Shown here in pieces: positions 51,752 through 60,323 of a stretch of DNA of 64,000 nt; positions within the stretch are counted from its first letter, which is position 1; every line of letters begins with the position of its first letter. The position numbers and the translations under genes were made by a program. This stretch comes from Streptomyces cinnamoneus (GTDB lineage Bacteria > Actinomycetota > Actinomycetes > Streptomycetales > Streptomycetaceae). The stretch is taken from contig NZ_PKFQ01000001.1 in NCBI RefSeq assembly GCF_002939475.1, positions 1,488,001 through 1,552,000 of the forward strand, written 5' to 3'. Under the pieces are notes generated by a model, which worked only from the letters and a program-made list of their open reading frames with translations, was not told the DNA's origin and searched no databases.

Positions 51752-52002
51752 GAGGTGGTGGCGACCGGCCAGGCGACCTCGGGGGTGTAGTGCGCCATCT
51801 CGGCCTCGCCGGGGAGGGTCAGGACGCCCACGAAGGCGTAGCCGCCGGCCAGGGGCACCTTCTCGCTCCCGCCGAGGTGTTCCTCGATGACGGCCCTGGC
51901 CTCAGGGGCGGCCCTGGCCATCTCGACGGCCTCCCTGGGCAGGACGTAGTAGTTGTCCTCCGCGTCGACGATGACCAGCGCCTGACTCTCGTTCTCCGGC
52001 AC
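51748..52002 (-). CDS. 84-aa small acidic protein, candidate peptide substrate
   Basis: From GTG 52002 (VPENESQALVIVDAEDNYYV), preceded by GGAGACCCC-type sequence; the frame is open to 52065 but without a site. It continues LPREAVEMARAAPEARAVIE, then EHLGGSEKVPLAGGYAFVGV and ends TPEVAWPVATTS. A beta strand/helix start resembles leader regions of ribosomally made peptides, with Gly-Gly twice (LGGSEK, AGGYAF) before a hydrophobic C-terminal part. The stop overlaps the oxygenase start. Function unknown; a RiPP-like precursor or a small binding partner are both possible. Confidence 0.7.
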   Translation of the reverse strand: MPENESQALVIVDAEDNYYVLPREAVEMARAAPEARAVIEEHLGGSEKVPLAGGYAFVGVLTLPGEAEMAHYTPEVAWPVATTS

Positions 52003-52104
52003 GGGGTCTCCTTCCCCTCGGTTGACGCCGCTCGAAGTGTTCCCCCGCCCCGGGGGATAAGGCAACGGCCGTGACCGTCCACCCGGGTGGACGGGTCCGC
52101 GCGG

Positions 52105-53502
52105 TCAGAGCCAGCGCGCTTCGTACGCCCCCAGATCGACCGTGCGCCCGTCGACCCGCGCCGTGACGCCCCGGTCCGAGGTGTTGACGACCAGCAGGGC
52201 GTCACCGGCGGCCAGGGTCCTCAGACGGGCGCCGTCCGCGCCCTCCACGTCGACGGGGCGGAAGTCCGCTCCGGGCGGGAACTCCTTGGCGAACCGGGAC
52301 AGCAGGCCGAGCATCGGCAGACCGCCCCCGCCGTCGCCCAGTTCGGTGCTGCGCCACAGGCAGCCGGGACAGTCGGGGCCCTGCTCCTCGGGGTTCCAGT
52401 AGAAGGCGGCCGCGGCGCCGGACTCGGCGAGCCGCATCATGGCGACGGCCTGGACGGCGACGCGGTGGGGCTCGGTCCACAGCTTGCGCTCGTCGTGGGC
52501 GTCGGCGGGCTCCACGTACCACTCGGCCCACCACACCGGCAGGCCCGTGGTGCGGTTCAGCCACGTGGTGACGTCGGCGAACTTGGCGGTGGCCGCGAAC
52601 TCGTCGGGGAGGGTGCGGCTTCCCGTGCGGGTGTAGCTGGAGCCGTCCACCACGACGAAGTCGGCGCCCTCCTTGTGCTCGTCCCAGTACTCCAGGGCGT
52701 CGATGGCCCGCTGGTCGACCACGCCCCAGTCCCCTTGGAGCCGCGAGGCGTTGGTCTCGCTGCCGGGTGCCTCGCTGTCCATGACCACGTACGGGCCGCC
52801 GACGAGGGCGTGTCTGTTCCGCTTCTTCACTTCCTTGTAGACGAGGTTGTACAGCTCGGTGTAGCCCTCGTAGTCCCAGCGGTTCCTGGATTCGTCGTAG
52901 AAGCCCTTGAATTCGTTCCACACGATGAAGTGGCGCACGTCCGGATAGCGTGCGGCGATCACGCCGGCGAGCTTGGCGAAGTCGCGGTAGTGGGCCCGCT
53001 CGGGGGCCTTCTCCAGGGACTTCTGGGACCAGTCGGTGCGGGTGCCGCCGCCCTTCATCCAGTCCGGCGCGCAGCACAGCGTGAGCACGGGGGCGCCGCC
53101 GCTCCTGCGCATGAGCGCCACCCGCCGGTCGAGGTCGGAGAAGTTGTACGCGCCGGGCCGGGGCTCGGGGTTGTCGGCGCCCCAGCCCATGATGTGCTGG
53201 TTCTGCGGCAGCGGATCGGCGGAGAGGGCCGTGACCGCGGCCTTGCGGGCGCCGTCCTGACCGAGATCGGCGCTGTACTGGGTGTGGGTGAAGCCCCAGC
53301 CCAGGTCGGCCGCGGTACCGCCGGCGCGGCCGGGCGGGCCCGTGCCCCCGACGCCCGACTGCCAGGCCAGGACGACCAGGGCGAGCACCAGGCCCAGCAC
53401 GAGGCCGGTCCCCGCGAGCAGGGCGGGAAGTCGCCACCGCCCCGCCCGGGGTCGCCCACCGCCCGCCTGAAGCAACGCCCGACCTCCACGATGACGTCCC
53501 AT
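52105..53502 (-). CDS. Membrane-anchored GH39-like glycosidase
   Basis: 465 aa from ATG 53502; the in-frame extension to 53574 is not supported. An N-terminal signal anchor (LPALLAGTGLVLGLVLALVV) places the catalytic domain outside. The (beta/alpha)8 domain shows the acid/base Glu in HFIVWNEFKGFYDE and the nucleophile Glu in LPVWWAEWYVEPAD, as in GH39 xylosidase/iduronidase-type clan A enzymes. A small beta domain ends the protein. Near a polysaccharide operon it may trim or remodel that glycan. Confidence 0.85.
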   Translation of the reverse strand: MGRHRGGRALLQAGGGRPRAGRWRLPALLAGTGLVLGLVLALVVLAWQSGVGGTGPPGRAGGTAADLGWGFTHTQYSADLGQDGARKAAVTALSADPLPQNQHIMGWGADNPEPRPGAYNFSDLDRRVALMRRSGGAPVLTLCCAPDWMKGGGTRTDWSQKSLEKAPERAHYRDFAKLAGVIAARYPDVRHFIVWNEFKGFYDESRNRWDYEGYTELYNLVYKEVKKRNRHALVGGPYVVMDSEAPGSETNASRLQGDWGVVDQRAIDALEYWDEHKEGADFVVVDGSSYTRTGSRTLPDEFAATAKFADVTTWLNRTTGLPVWWAEWYVEPADAHDERKLWTEPHRVAVQAVAMMRLAESGAAAAFYWNPEEQGPDCPGCLWRSTELGDGGGGLPMLGLLSRFAKEFPPGADFRPVDVEGADGARLRTLAAGDALLVVNTSDRGVTARVDGRTVDLGAYEARWL

Positions 53503-53606
53503 CACGGCAAGGGTAACCGCGGTGGAAACGGTGTGCGGGGGCTTCCCGGCAGGCGGGGCCGGAACCGGGGACAACCGGGGTGCGCCGGGACGTTCCGTGC
53601 CGGATC

Positions 53607-54737
53607 ATGGGCGGCATGTGTGCCGACGCGACCGCCGCCAGTCCCCGGTTCCCCTCCGCCTCCCCCTCCATCCGTCTGAACGTGGACAGCGACTCCCCGG
53701 CCGACGTCGTCGACGCCCTCTTCCTGGGGCCCTTCAGCACGGGTGAACAGCCCTACGCACGCGGCCACTCGGTCGAGCGGGTGCGGTCCGGGGCGACGCT
53801 CCTGCCGCCCGGGGCCACGGTGGTGCGGTCCGCGCGGGACGACGACCGCAGCGCGGTCCTGGCCGAGGGCGAGGGCTGGCGGCTGCTGGCGGCGCGCTGG
53901 ATGCGGGGCAGCGCCGAGGTGACGGTGACGGCCGTCAGCGACGAGCTGGCCCGCACGGTGCTGGAGCGGGCGGTGGAGGGGGCGGAGGACGAGCCCGAGC
54001 CGCAGCCCGAGCACGTCACCATGGGCTTCTGGTACCTCTCCCCGCGGCGCGGCCCGCACCGCACCACGCGGCAGATCTCGGCGGGCACGTGGGAGGAGGT
54101 GCGCGCCAACTACACCGCGCCGGTGGCCGACGCGATGGACCGGCTGATGAAGGTCACCCCGGACGACATCGCCGGCCGGCTGCTGCTGTTGCACGGCCCG
54201 CCCGGCACGGGCAAGACGTCCGCGCTGCGCACCCTGGCCCGCTCGTGGCGGGACTGGTGCCAGGTGGACTGCGTGCTGGACCCCGAGCGGCTGCTGAACG
54301 ACGTCGGCTATCTGATGGACATCGCCATCGGTGAGGACGACGGGTCGGAGCGGGGCCGCTGGCGGCTGCTGCTCCTGGAGGACTGCGACGAACTGATCCG
54401 CGGTGAGGCCCGGCACGCGGCGGGCCAGGCGCTCTCCCGCCTGCTCAACCTGACGGACGGTCTGCTGGGGCAGGGCCGCAACGTCCTGGTGGGCGTCACC
54501 ACCAACGAGGACCTGGAGCGCCTCCACCCGGCGGTGGTCCGGCCGGGGCGGTGCCTGGCCCGGATCGAGGTGGGGCCGCTGACGCGGGCGGAGGCGGTGG
54601 GCTGGCTGGGCCGCGAGGAGGGAGTGGGCCGTCACGGCGCCACGCTCGCCGAGCTCTTCGCGCTGCGGCGCGGCACGGTGCCCGCCTCGGTGCCGGAGCA
54701 GCAGGGCGGCGGAGCGGACGCGGGGCTGTACCTGTAG
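53607..54737 (+). CDS. AAA ATPase with DUF5925-type N-terminal domain
   Basis: 376 aa from ATG 53607 (ATG 53616 also possible). The N-terminal ~165 residues form the DUF5925-type domain (VDALFLGPFSTGEQPYARGH; HVTMGFWYLSPRRGPHRTTR). The AAA module has Walker A HGPPGTGKTSALRTLA, Walker B LLLLEDCDELI, sensor-1 VGVTTNEDLERLHP and the arginine-finger region RPGRCLARIEVG. It resembles Streptomyces AAA proteins of unknown job, probably remodelling a protein complex. It is monocistronic and ends at a very strong hairpin. Confidence 0.88.
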   Translation: MGGMCADATAASPRFPSASPSIRLNVDSDSPADVVDALFLGPFSTGEQPYARGHSVERVRSGATLLPPGATVVRSARDDDRSAVLAEGEGWRLLAARWMRGSAEVTVTAVSDELARTVLERAVEGAEDEPEPQPEHVTMGFWYLSPRRGPHRTTRQISAGTWEEVRANYTAPVADAMDRLMKVTPDDIAGRLLLLHGPPGTGKTSALRTLARSWRDWCQVDCVLDPERLLNDVGYLMDIAIGEDDGSERGRWRLLLLEDCDELIRGEARHAAGQALSRLLNLTDGLLGQGRNVLVGVTTNEDLERLHPAVVRPGRCLARIEVGPLTRAEAVGWLGREEGVGRHGATLAELFALRRGTVPASVPEQQGGGADAGLYL

Positions 54738-54741
54738 CGGT

Positions 54742-54798
54742 CCGCCCCCGCCGCCTCCCGCGACCGGGGGTCCCGGTGGCGGGAGGCGGCGGGGGCGG
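54742..54798. terminator. Exceptionally strong bidirectional hairpin
   Basis: A perfect 20-bp stem (54742-54761 with 54779-54798) encloses a second 6-bp stem (ACCGGG/CCCGGT) with a 3-nt loop. It lies between the convergent AAA ATPase and GntR genes, 4 bp beyond the first stop and 2 bp before the second. Confidence 0.9.
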
Positions 54799-54800
54799 GC

Positions 54801-55175
54801 TCAGCGCTCGTAGACCGCGCGCAGCGCGTCCCGCACGGCGTCCAGCGCGGCCTCCCGGCCCAGGCCCAGGCGCTGGGCGCGCTCGGCGTACGCGCGGGCC
54901 GCCGAGGCCGCCTCACGGGCCGCCGTGTCGCCCGGCGCCGCGATGAACGTACCGTTCCGGCCGCGGGTCTCGATCACGCCGTCCGCCTCCAGGGCCCGGT
55001 AGGCCTTGGCCACCGTGTTGGCGGCGAGGCCCAGTTCCTCGGCGAAGCCGCGGACGGTGGGCAGCTTGTAGCCCACGGGCAGCGCCCCCGAGCGGGCGCG
55101 CTCGGCGATGCGGGCGCGGATCTGCTCGTACGGGGGCTCGGCGGCGTCCGGGTCGACGGTCATCTGCAAGGCCAC
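54801..55175 (-). CDS. GntR regulator, YtrA subfamily
   Basis: 124 aa from GTG 55175 with AGGAG upstream. The winged helix reads YKLPTVRGFAEELGLAANTV, then AKAYRALEADGVIETRGRNG. The short C-terminal helical part (~40 residues) is that of the YtrA group, which usually controls ABC transporters. It lies 87 bp downstream of asparagine synthetase on the same strand and may belong to that transcript. Confidence 0.92.
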   Translation of the reverse strand: MALQMTVDPDAAEPPYEQIRARIAERARSGALPVGYKLPTVRGFAEELGLAANTVAKAYRALEADGVIETRGRNGTFIAAPGDTAAREAASAARAYAERAQRLGLGREAALDAVRDALRAVYER

Positions 55176-55262
55176 GGTGGGACTCCTGGCTGGCGGTGGC
55201 GGTGGGGCGGCGTGTGGTGCCGTCCATTGTGCGCCAGTGCCGCCGGTCGTGCCCGCGGCGCG

Positions 55263-57116
55263 CTAGAGCTCGAGCGCCGTGCCGTAGGCGCTCAGCCAGG
55301 TGTTGAGCCCGAGGACCAGTTCCGTGGTGGACCGGAACGAGTCCCCCGCGTCCTCGTCGAGGGAGCCGGCGACGGCGGCCCGGTCGAGCAGCGGCTGCAC
55401 GGGCGCGTCCTTGTCCGCGACGACGCGGCGCAGTTCGGCGCGCAGCACCTCGGCGTAGCGGGGGTCCTGCGTGCTGGGGTAGGGGCTCTTGACGCGGTCG
55501 GCGACGGAGGCGGGGAGCAGGTCGCGGGTGGCGGCGCGCAGCAGCGACTTCTCGCGTCCGTCGAAGGTCTTCATGGCCCAGGGGGTGTTGAAGACGTACT
55601 CGACGAGGCGGTGGTCGCAGAAGGGCACCCGCACCTCCAGGCCGACGGCCATGCTGACGCGGTCCTTGCGGTCGAGCAGCAGCTGGACGAAGCGGGTCAG
55701 GTGCAGGTGGCTCACCTCGCGCATGCGCCGTTCCAGGCCGCTCTCGCCCGGCAGCGCCGGCACTTCGGCGAGGGCCTCGCGGTAGCGGGCGTCCTGGTAG
55801 CCGGGCAGGTCGAGCTTGCGCAGGACGCCCTGGTCGAGGAGGGCGGTGCGGCTGCCGCTGCCCTCGCCGGAGAAGCGGTCGAAGGTGCCCGCGGCGATCC
55901 AGGGGAAGGTGTCGGCGTGCACCGCCTCGGGGTCGTGGAACCAGCGGTAGCCGCCGAAGATCTCGTCCGCCGACTCGCCGGAGAGGGCGACCGTGGACTG
56001 CTCGCGGATGGCCTTGAACAGCAGGTAGAGCGAGGTGTCGCCGTCGCCGAAGCCGATGGGCAGGTCGCGGGAGGTCAGTACGGCGTCGCGGTGGGCCCGC
56101 TCCATGAGGGTGGCGGTGTCGAGCACGATGTCGGTGTGGTCGGACGCCACGTGCTCGGCGAGGGCGTGGGCGTAGGGACCGTCGGGGGTGGGCCGCAGGT
56201 CGTCGGCCTTGAAGTTCTCGGTGTAGCCGGCGAAGTCGACGGAGAAGGAGCGCACCGGCCCGCGCCCGGCCTCCCCCAGGCCCTTGGCAGCGAGGGCGGT
56301 GATGGCGGAGGAGTCCAGGCCGCCGGAGAGCAGGGTGCACAGGGGGACGTCGGCGACGAGCTGGCGGGCGACGATGTCGTCGAGCAGGTCGCGCACGTGC
56401 CGGACGGTGGTGGGCACGTCGTCGGTGTGCTCGCGCGCCTCCAGGCCCCAGTAGCGGCGCACCGTCAGCCCTTCGCGGCGCACGCGCGCGGTGTGGCCGG
56501 GGCGCAGCTCGTACATGCCCTTGTAGACGGCGTGGCCCGGGGTCTTGGTGAACGCGAGGATCTCGGCGAGGCCCTCGGCGTCGACGGCGGGGCGCACCAC
56601 CGGGTGGGCGAGGACGGCCTTGGGCTCGGAGCCGAAGATCACTCCGTCGGCGGTCGGGAAGTAGTAGAGGGGCTTGATGCCCATGCGGTCGCGGACCAGG
56701 AGGAGTTCCTCGGCGCGCGGGTCCCACAGGGCGAAGGCGTACATGCCGTTGAGGCGCTCGGTGAAGGACTCGCCCCACTCGAGGTAGGCGTGGAGGACGA
56801 CCTCGGTGTCGCTGTCGGTGCGGAAGGCGTGGCCGTGGGCCTGGAGTTCGGCCCGCAGCTCACGGTAGTTGTAGACCTCGCCGCTGTAGGTGGTGGCGAG
56901 CAGGGTGCGGCCGTCGTGTTCGACGAGCATCGGCTGCTTGCCGCCCTCGATGTCGATGACGGCGAGCCTGCGGTGTCCCAGGGCGGCGTGGGTGTCCAGC
57001 CATACGCCGCCGGCGTCCGGTCCGCGGCAGGCCATGGTCCGCGTCATGGCCTCCAGCGTGCCGCGCGCGGTGGTGAGGTCCTGGTCGTAGGAGATCCATC
57101 CGGTGATCCCGCACAT
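55263..57116 (-). CDS. asnB: Glutamine-hydrolysing asparagine synthetase
   Basis: 617 aa. The N-terminal nucleophile Cys2 follows Met (MCGITGWISYD), with RGPDAGG and GHRRLAVIDIEGGKQPM of the glutaminase domain and the PP-loop LLSGGLDSSAI of the synthetase domain. AsnB makes asparagine from aspartate, glutamine and ATP; relatives build amide bonds in secondary metabolism. It lies between the GntR gene and the siderophore operon, all leftward, 209 bp after the decarboxylase gene, so a separate promoter is likely. Confidence 0.95.
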   Translation of the reverse strand: MCGITGWISYDQDLTTARGTLEAMTRTMACRGPDAGGVWLDTHAALGHRRLAVIDIEGGKQPMLVEHDGRTLLATTYSGEVYNYRELRAELQAHGHAFRTDSDTEVVLHAYLEWGESFTERLNGMYAFALWDPRAEELLLVRDRMGIKPLYYFPTADGVIFGSEPKAVLAHPVVRPAVDAEGLAEILAFTKTPGHAVYKGMYELRPGHTARVRREGLTVRRYWGLEAREHTDDVPTTVRHVRDLLDDIVARQLVADVPLCTLLSGGLDSSAITALAAKGLGEAGRGPVRSFSVDFAGYTENFKADDLRPTPDGPYAHALAEHVASDHTDIVLDTATLMERAHRDAVLTSRDLPIGFGDGDTSLYLLFKAIREQSTVALSGESADEIFGGYRWFHDPEAVHADTFPWIAAGTFDRFSGEGSGSRTALLDQGVLRKLDLPGYQDARYREALAEVPALPGESGLERRMREVSHLHLTRFVQLLLDRKDRVSMAVGLEVRVPFCDHRLVEYVFNTPWAMKTFDGREKSLLRAATRDLLPASVADRVKSPYPSTQDPRYAEVLRAELRRVVADKDAPVQPLLDRAAVAGSLDEDAGDSFRSTTELVLGLNTWLSAYGTALEL

Positions 57117-57234
57117 GGTCGCGGTGTCCCCTCTCGGTAGGCCGCCCCGGTGGTCCCGGGGCCTCGGCTCTGCCCCCGTGGCCGCGGCCCCTCACCCCCG
57201 CGATCGGGGCCGCGCAGCCGACGCTACGCCGATA

Positions 57235-57254
57235 TAGATGCATCTACCATCTAC
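57235..57254. promoter_or_regulatory. Palindrome TAGATGCATCTA plus repeat, upstream of asnB
   Basis: A perfect 12-bp palindrome (57235-57246) overlaps a direct repeat CATCTAC (57241-57247 and 57248-57254) in an AT-rich island about 120 bp upstream of the asnB start. It is a plausible operator or promoter element; the nearby YtrA-type GntR protein could bind it. Confidence 0.5.
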
Positions 57255-57325
57255 TTTCGGCAAAGCCGTGCCCCGGCTCCTCGAAGGGCCGGATCCCGCC
57301 CCCGCGCGAGCCGCTGGGCCCGGCC

Positions 57326-58510
57326 TCACGCCAGGAAGTGGAACTCCGGCGCCGGGTGCATCAGGAACGCGTGGTGCGAGATGTTCCAGGCGTAGGCCCC
57401 GGCCATGGCGAAGGCCACCCGGTCCCCCGCCCTCAGCTCCGCCACCGGCACGCGCCGGGCGAGGACGTCCTTGGGCGTGCACAGCTGACCGGTGAGGGTC
57501 ACCGGCTCGTCCAGGGCCGCCGGCCGCGGCCAGGGGTGCTCCCAGACGTCGACCGGCAGCACGGTGAAGGGCTGGTCGTGCCCCTTGGCCACCGGCGTGC
57601 GCAGGTGGTGCGTGCCGCCGCGCAGGACGGCGAAGGCCTCGCCGTGGCTGTGCTTGAGGTCGACGACCTCGGTCACGTACCAGCCGCAGTACGCGGTCAG
57701 GGATCTCCCGGGCTCGACGCGGAAGGTGACGCCGGGGTGCTCGGCGGCGAGCGCGGCCAGGCCCTGCCCGTAGGCGGTCCAGTCGAAGCGGGAGCGGGGC
57801 CGGGTGTAGTCGACCGCCATGCCGCCGCCGACGCACACCTCGGGGACGGCCAAGCCGTGCCGGTCGCCGAACTCCCGCGCCCAGCCGGCGACCGCGGCGG
57901 CGACGGCCAGCTGGGAGGGGGCGTCCAGGCCGCTGGCCAGGTGGGCGTGGACGCCGCGCAGCCGCAGCCGGCCGCGCAGCAGGGGCACGCAGGCGGCGGC
58001 GGCGCGGGGATCGAGGCCGAACGGGCTGGGGCCACCGCCCATGGTCAGGGCCGCCCCGCCCGGATCCCCCGGGGCGGCGGGGAGGTTGACCCGCAGCAGG
58101 ACGTCCACCGGCGCCCCACCGGGCCGCCCGTCGGCGAGGGCGGCGAGCAGGCGCAGCTCCCGCTCGCTCTCCACGTGGAAGCGCCGGACGCCCGCGTCGA
58201 GGGCCAGGAGGAGTTCCTCCTCGGTCTTGCCGGGGCCGCCGAAGGCCAGCGGGAGCCCCGGGACGCTCGCGCGGACGTGAGCGAGCTCACCGCCCGAGGA
58301 GACCTCGAAGCCGGAGACGTGGGGGGCGAGAGCCGCCAGGATCTCGGCGGCGGGGTTGGCCTTGACCGCGTAGTACAGCTCCACCGCGCGCGGCAGGGCG
58401 GCCCGCACCGCGGCCGCGTGCCCGTCCAGGGCGGCGAGGTCGTGGACGTAGGCGGGCAGCCGGCCGGCGGGCAGGCGCGCGGCGAGGGCGGCGACGGGAG
58501 GGGTGATCAT
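57326..58510 (-). CDS. PLP-dependent decarboxylase of the siderophore operon (SbnH/LysA-like)
   Basis: 394 aa from ATG 58510, overlapping the previous stop (ATGA). The alanine-racemase-fold PLP Lys lies in VELYYAVKANPAAEI; FEVSSGGELAHVR, CVGGGMAVDYTRPRSRFD, FRVEPGRSLTAYCG and LCTPKDVLARRVPV are family blocks of type III decarboxylases (diaminopimelate, siderophore SbnH). In staphyloferrin-type pathways SbnH removes CO2 from a citryl-diaminopropionate intermediate, and a similar step is likely here. Confidence 0.92.
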   Translation of the reverse strand: MITPPVAALAARLPAGRLPAYVHDLAALDGHAAAVRAALPRAVELYYAVKANPAAEILAALAPHVSGFEVSSGGELAHVRASVPGLPLAFGGPGKTEEELLLALDAGVRRFHVESERELRLLAALADGRPGGAPVDVLLRVNLPAAPGDPGGAALTMGGGPSPFGLDPRAAAACVPLLRGRLRLRGVHAHLASGLDAPSQLAVAAAVAGWAREFGDRHGLAVPEVCVGGGMAVDYTRPRSRFDWTAYGQGLAALAAEHPGVTFRVEPGRSLTAYCGWYVTEVVDLKHSHGEAFAVLRGGTHHLRTPVAKGHDQPFTVLPVDVWEHPWPRPAALDEPVTLTGQLCTPKDVLARRVPVAELRAGDRVAFAMAGAYAWNISHHAFLMHPAPEFHFLA

Positions 58511-60252
58511 CGCGGGGTGCTCCAGGGTTCGGTGCGGGCGGCTTCGCAGAGCAGGTCGGACCCCAGGGGCGAGCCGATGCGGACGTAACCGGCGTGCCGG
58601 TCCGCCTTGCGCTCCCAGCGGGTGAGCAGGTTGGCCTTGGCCGGCAGCGGCGCCCCCGCGATCAGGGCGCGCAAGGCGGGCGGCGCGCCGTGGGCGGCGC
58701 AGCGCGCGGCCAGCTCCCGGCGCACGGCGCACCACAGGCGGGGCTCCAGGCGGGGGTGGCGGTCGGCGAGGGCGGCGAGCATCTCGGCGAGGTGGTTGAC
58801 GACGAGGCAGTAGACGACTCTGTTCCAGCCGCGCTCGGGGTCGTACCTCATGGCCCGGGCCACGTCCGGGGCGAGGGCGGCGAGGGCCGCGGCGTGGTGC
58901 CCCGGGAGCAGTTTGGTGCCCTCCAGGTCGCGCAGGAGGACCTGCCGGGGCATGCCCTCCTCGTCGACGCCGACGACGACGTTCTGCAGGTGCGGTTCCA
59001 GGACGACGCCGTGGTCGAAGTAGGCGGCCAGCACCGGTGGGACGAGCAGCCGCAGGTAGGCGTTCCACCAGGCGAGGGCCCGGTCCGGGCCGGCCCCCGC
59101 GAGCAGCCGGGACAGCTGTGCCCCGCCGGTGGGGTACTCGTCGGCGACCGCCGCGGCCAGCAGGGCGGTCAGGCCCGGCGCGAGCCGGGCGCCGAGCCCC
59201 TCGCGGACGATGACGCCGAAGCCCTCCGCCAGCTCGCGGCTGCCGAGGTCGAGCGTGCGGTAGCCGGGCTCGCGCAGCAGCTCGGCGCCGGGGAAGCGGG
59301 CGGCCAGGTCCGCGGCGACCGGTTCCAGCAGCCGGGACAGGGCGACGGCGCCGGCGAGTTCGTACTCGGCGTTCTTGCGCAGGCAGTTGGTGATGCGGAT
59401 GTTCAGGCTGAACTTCAGGAAGTCCCGGCCGTCGTAGAGCGTGCGCACCGAGGCCGTAGGCGCGAACTCGGGTCCGCGCGGCCCGAGGTCGAGCACGTCG
59501 CCCCGGCCCAGGGCGGCGCGCAGGGCGGGGTGGTCCTTCAGCATGCCGTACTGCCAGGGGTGCGCGGGCAGCAGCGCGTAGCCCTCCGGCACCCCGCCCA
59601 TCCGGTCGAACGCGGCGGCCGCGGCCGGTCCGGTGACCTCCTGGCGCAGGCGGGAGCGGCGTACGGCCAGGTGGCGCAGGGCGAAGCGGGCGCGGGCCTC
59701 GGGTGCGTAGCGGTCCCAGTCGCGGGGTGCGCCGGTGCGGGCCTTGGGGGTGGGGTGGAAGCGGTGGCCGAAGAGCAGGGACTGCTCGGAGTCCAGGTAG
59801 CGGTCCGCGCCCTCGCGGCCGGCGGCGTCCGGCTGCCGGGCGGCGAGGGCGGCGGTGGTGCCGGCGTGGCTGGAGGCGACCTGGTCGAGGAACTCGTCGT
59901 TGCGGACACCGGTGCGCAGCTCCAGTTCGCGGTGGACGCGCTCGGCGAGCTGCCGCCAGGACAGCTCGGCCCAGACGCTGCCGCGCTGTTCGGTGGCCGG
60001 CCCGGTGAAGCGGTGGGCGCCGATCAGGGAGGCGCGGCGCAGCCGGACCCGCAGCAGGGTGCCGCCGCGGGGCAGGCGCAGCAGCAGATGCCCGTCGGCG
60101 ACGGCGGTCTGGTGTTCGGGCCCGGCCACCTCCCGCAGCAGGCAGTTCAGCAGCGTGTGGGCGACCACGTGGTCGGCGGTGGCCGGGCCGGCCGGCGCCG
60201 GGGGACTGGCGGGGGTGGCCGTGGAGCGGGCGGCAGAGGGGGCTGAGCACAT
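58507..60252 (-). CDS. NIS siderophore synthetase (IucA/IucC), second copy
   Basis: 581 aa from MCSAPSAARSTATPASPPAP. ATP/citrate-binding blocks of IucA/IucC enzymes are present: LLPAHPWQYGMLKD, FLKFSLNIRITNCLRKNAEY, VLEPHLQNVVVGVD and LLRDLEGTKL, with a FhuF-like C-terminus. It adenylates a carboxylate (citrate or its half-amide) and joins it to an amine or hydroxyl without an NRPS. It differs strongly from the other copy, so the two probably act one after the other. Confidence 0.94.
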   Translation of the reverse strand: MCSAPSAARSTATPASPPAPAGPATADHVVAHTLLNCLLREVAGPEHQTAVADGHLLLRLPRGGTLLRVRLRRASLIGAHRFTGPATEQRGSVWAELSWRQLAERVHRELELRTGVRNDEFLDQVASSHAGTTAALAARQPDAAGREGADRYLDSEQSLLFGHRFHPTPKARTGAPRDWDRYAPEARARFALRHLAVRRSRLRQEVTGPAAAAAFDRMGGVPEGYALLPAHPWQYGMLKDHPALRAALGRGDVLDLGPRGPEFAPTASVRTLYDGRDFLKFSLNIRITNCLRKNAEYELAGAVALSRLLEPVAADLAARFPGAELLREPGYRTLDLGSRELAEGFGVIVREGLGARLAPGLTALLAAAVADEYPTGGAQLSRLLAGAGPDRALAWWNAYLRLLVPPVLAAYFDHGVVLEPHLQNVVVGVDEEGMPRQVLLRDLEGTKLLPGHHAAALAALAPDVARAMRYDPERGWNRVVYCLVVNHLAEMLAALADRHPRLEPRLWCAVRRELAARCAAHGAPPALRALIAGAPLPAKANLLTRWERKADRHAGYVRIGSPLGSDLLCEAARTEPWSTPR

Positions 60253-60323
60253 TTCAGCGACTCCAGCGGAGGAGGGTGGGCGTGCCGGCGGACACGGTCG
60301 GGGGCGGAGGGCCGGCCGGGCGT

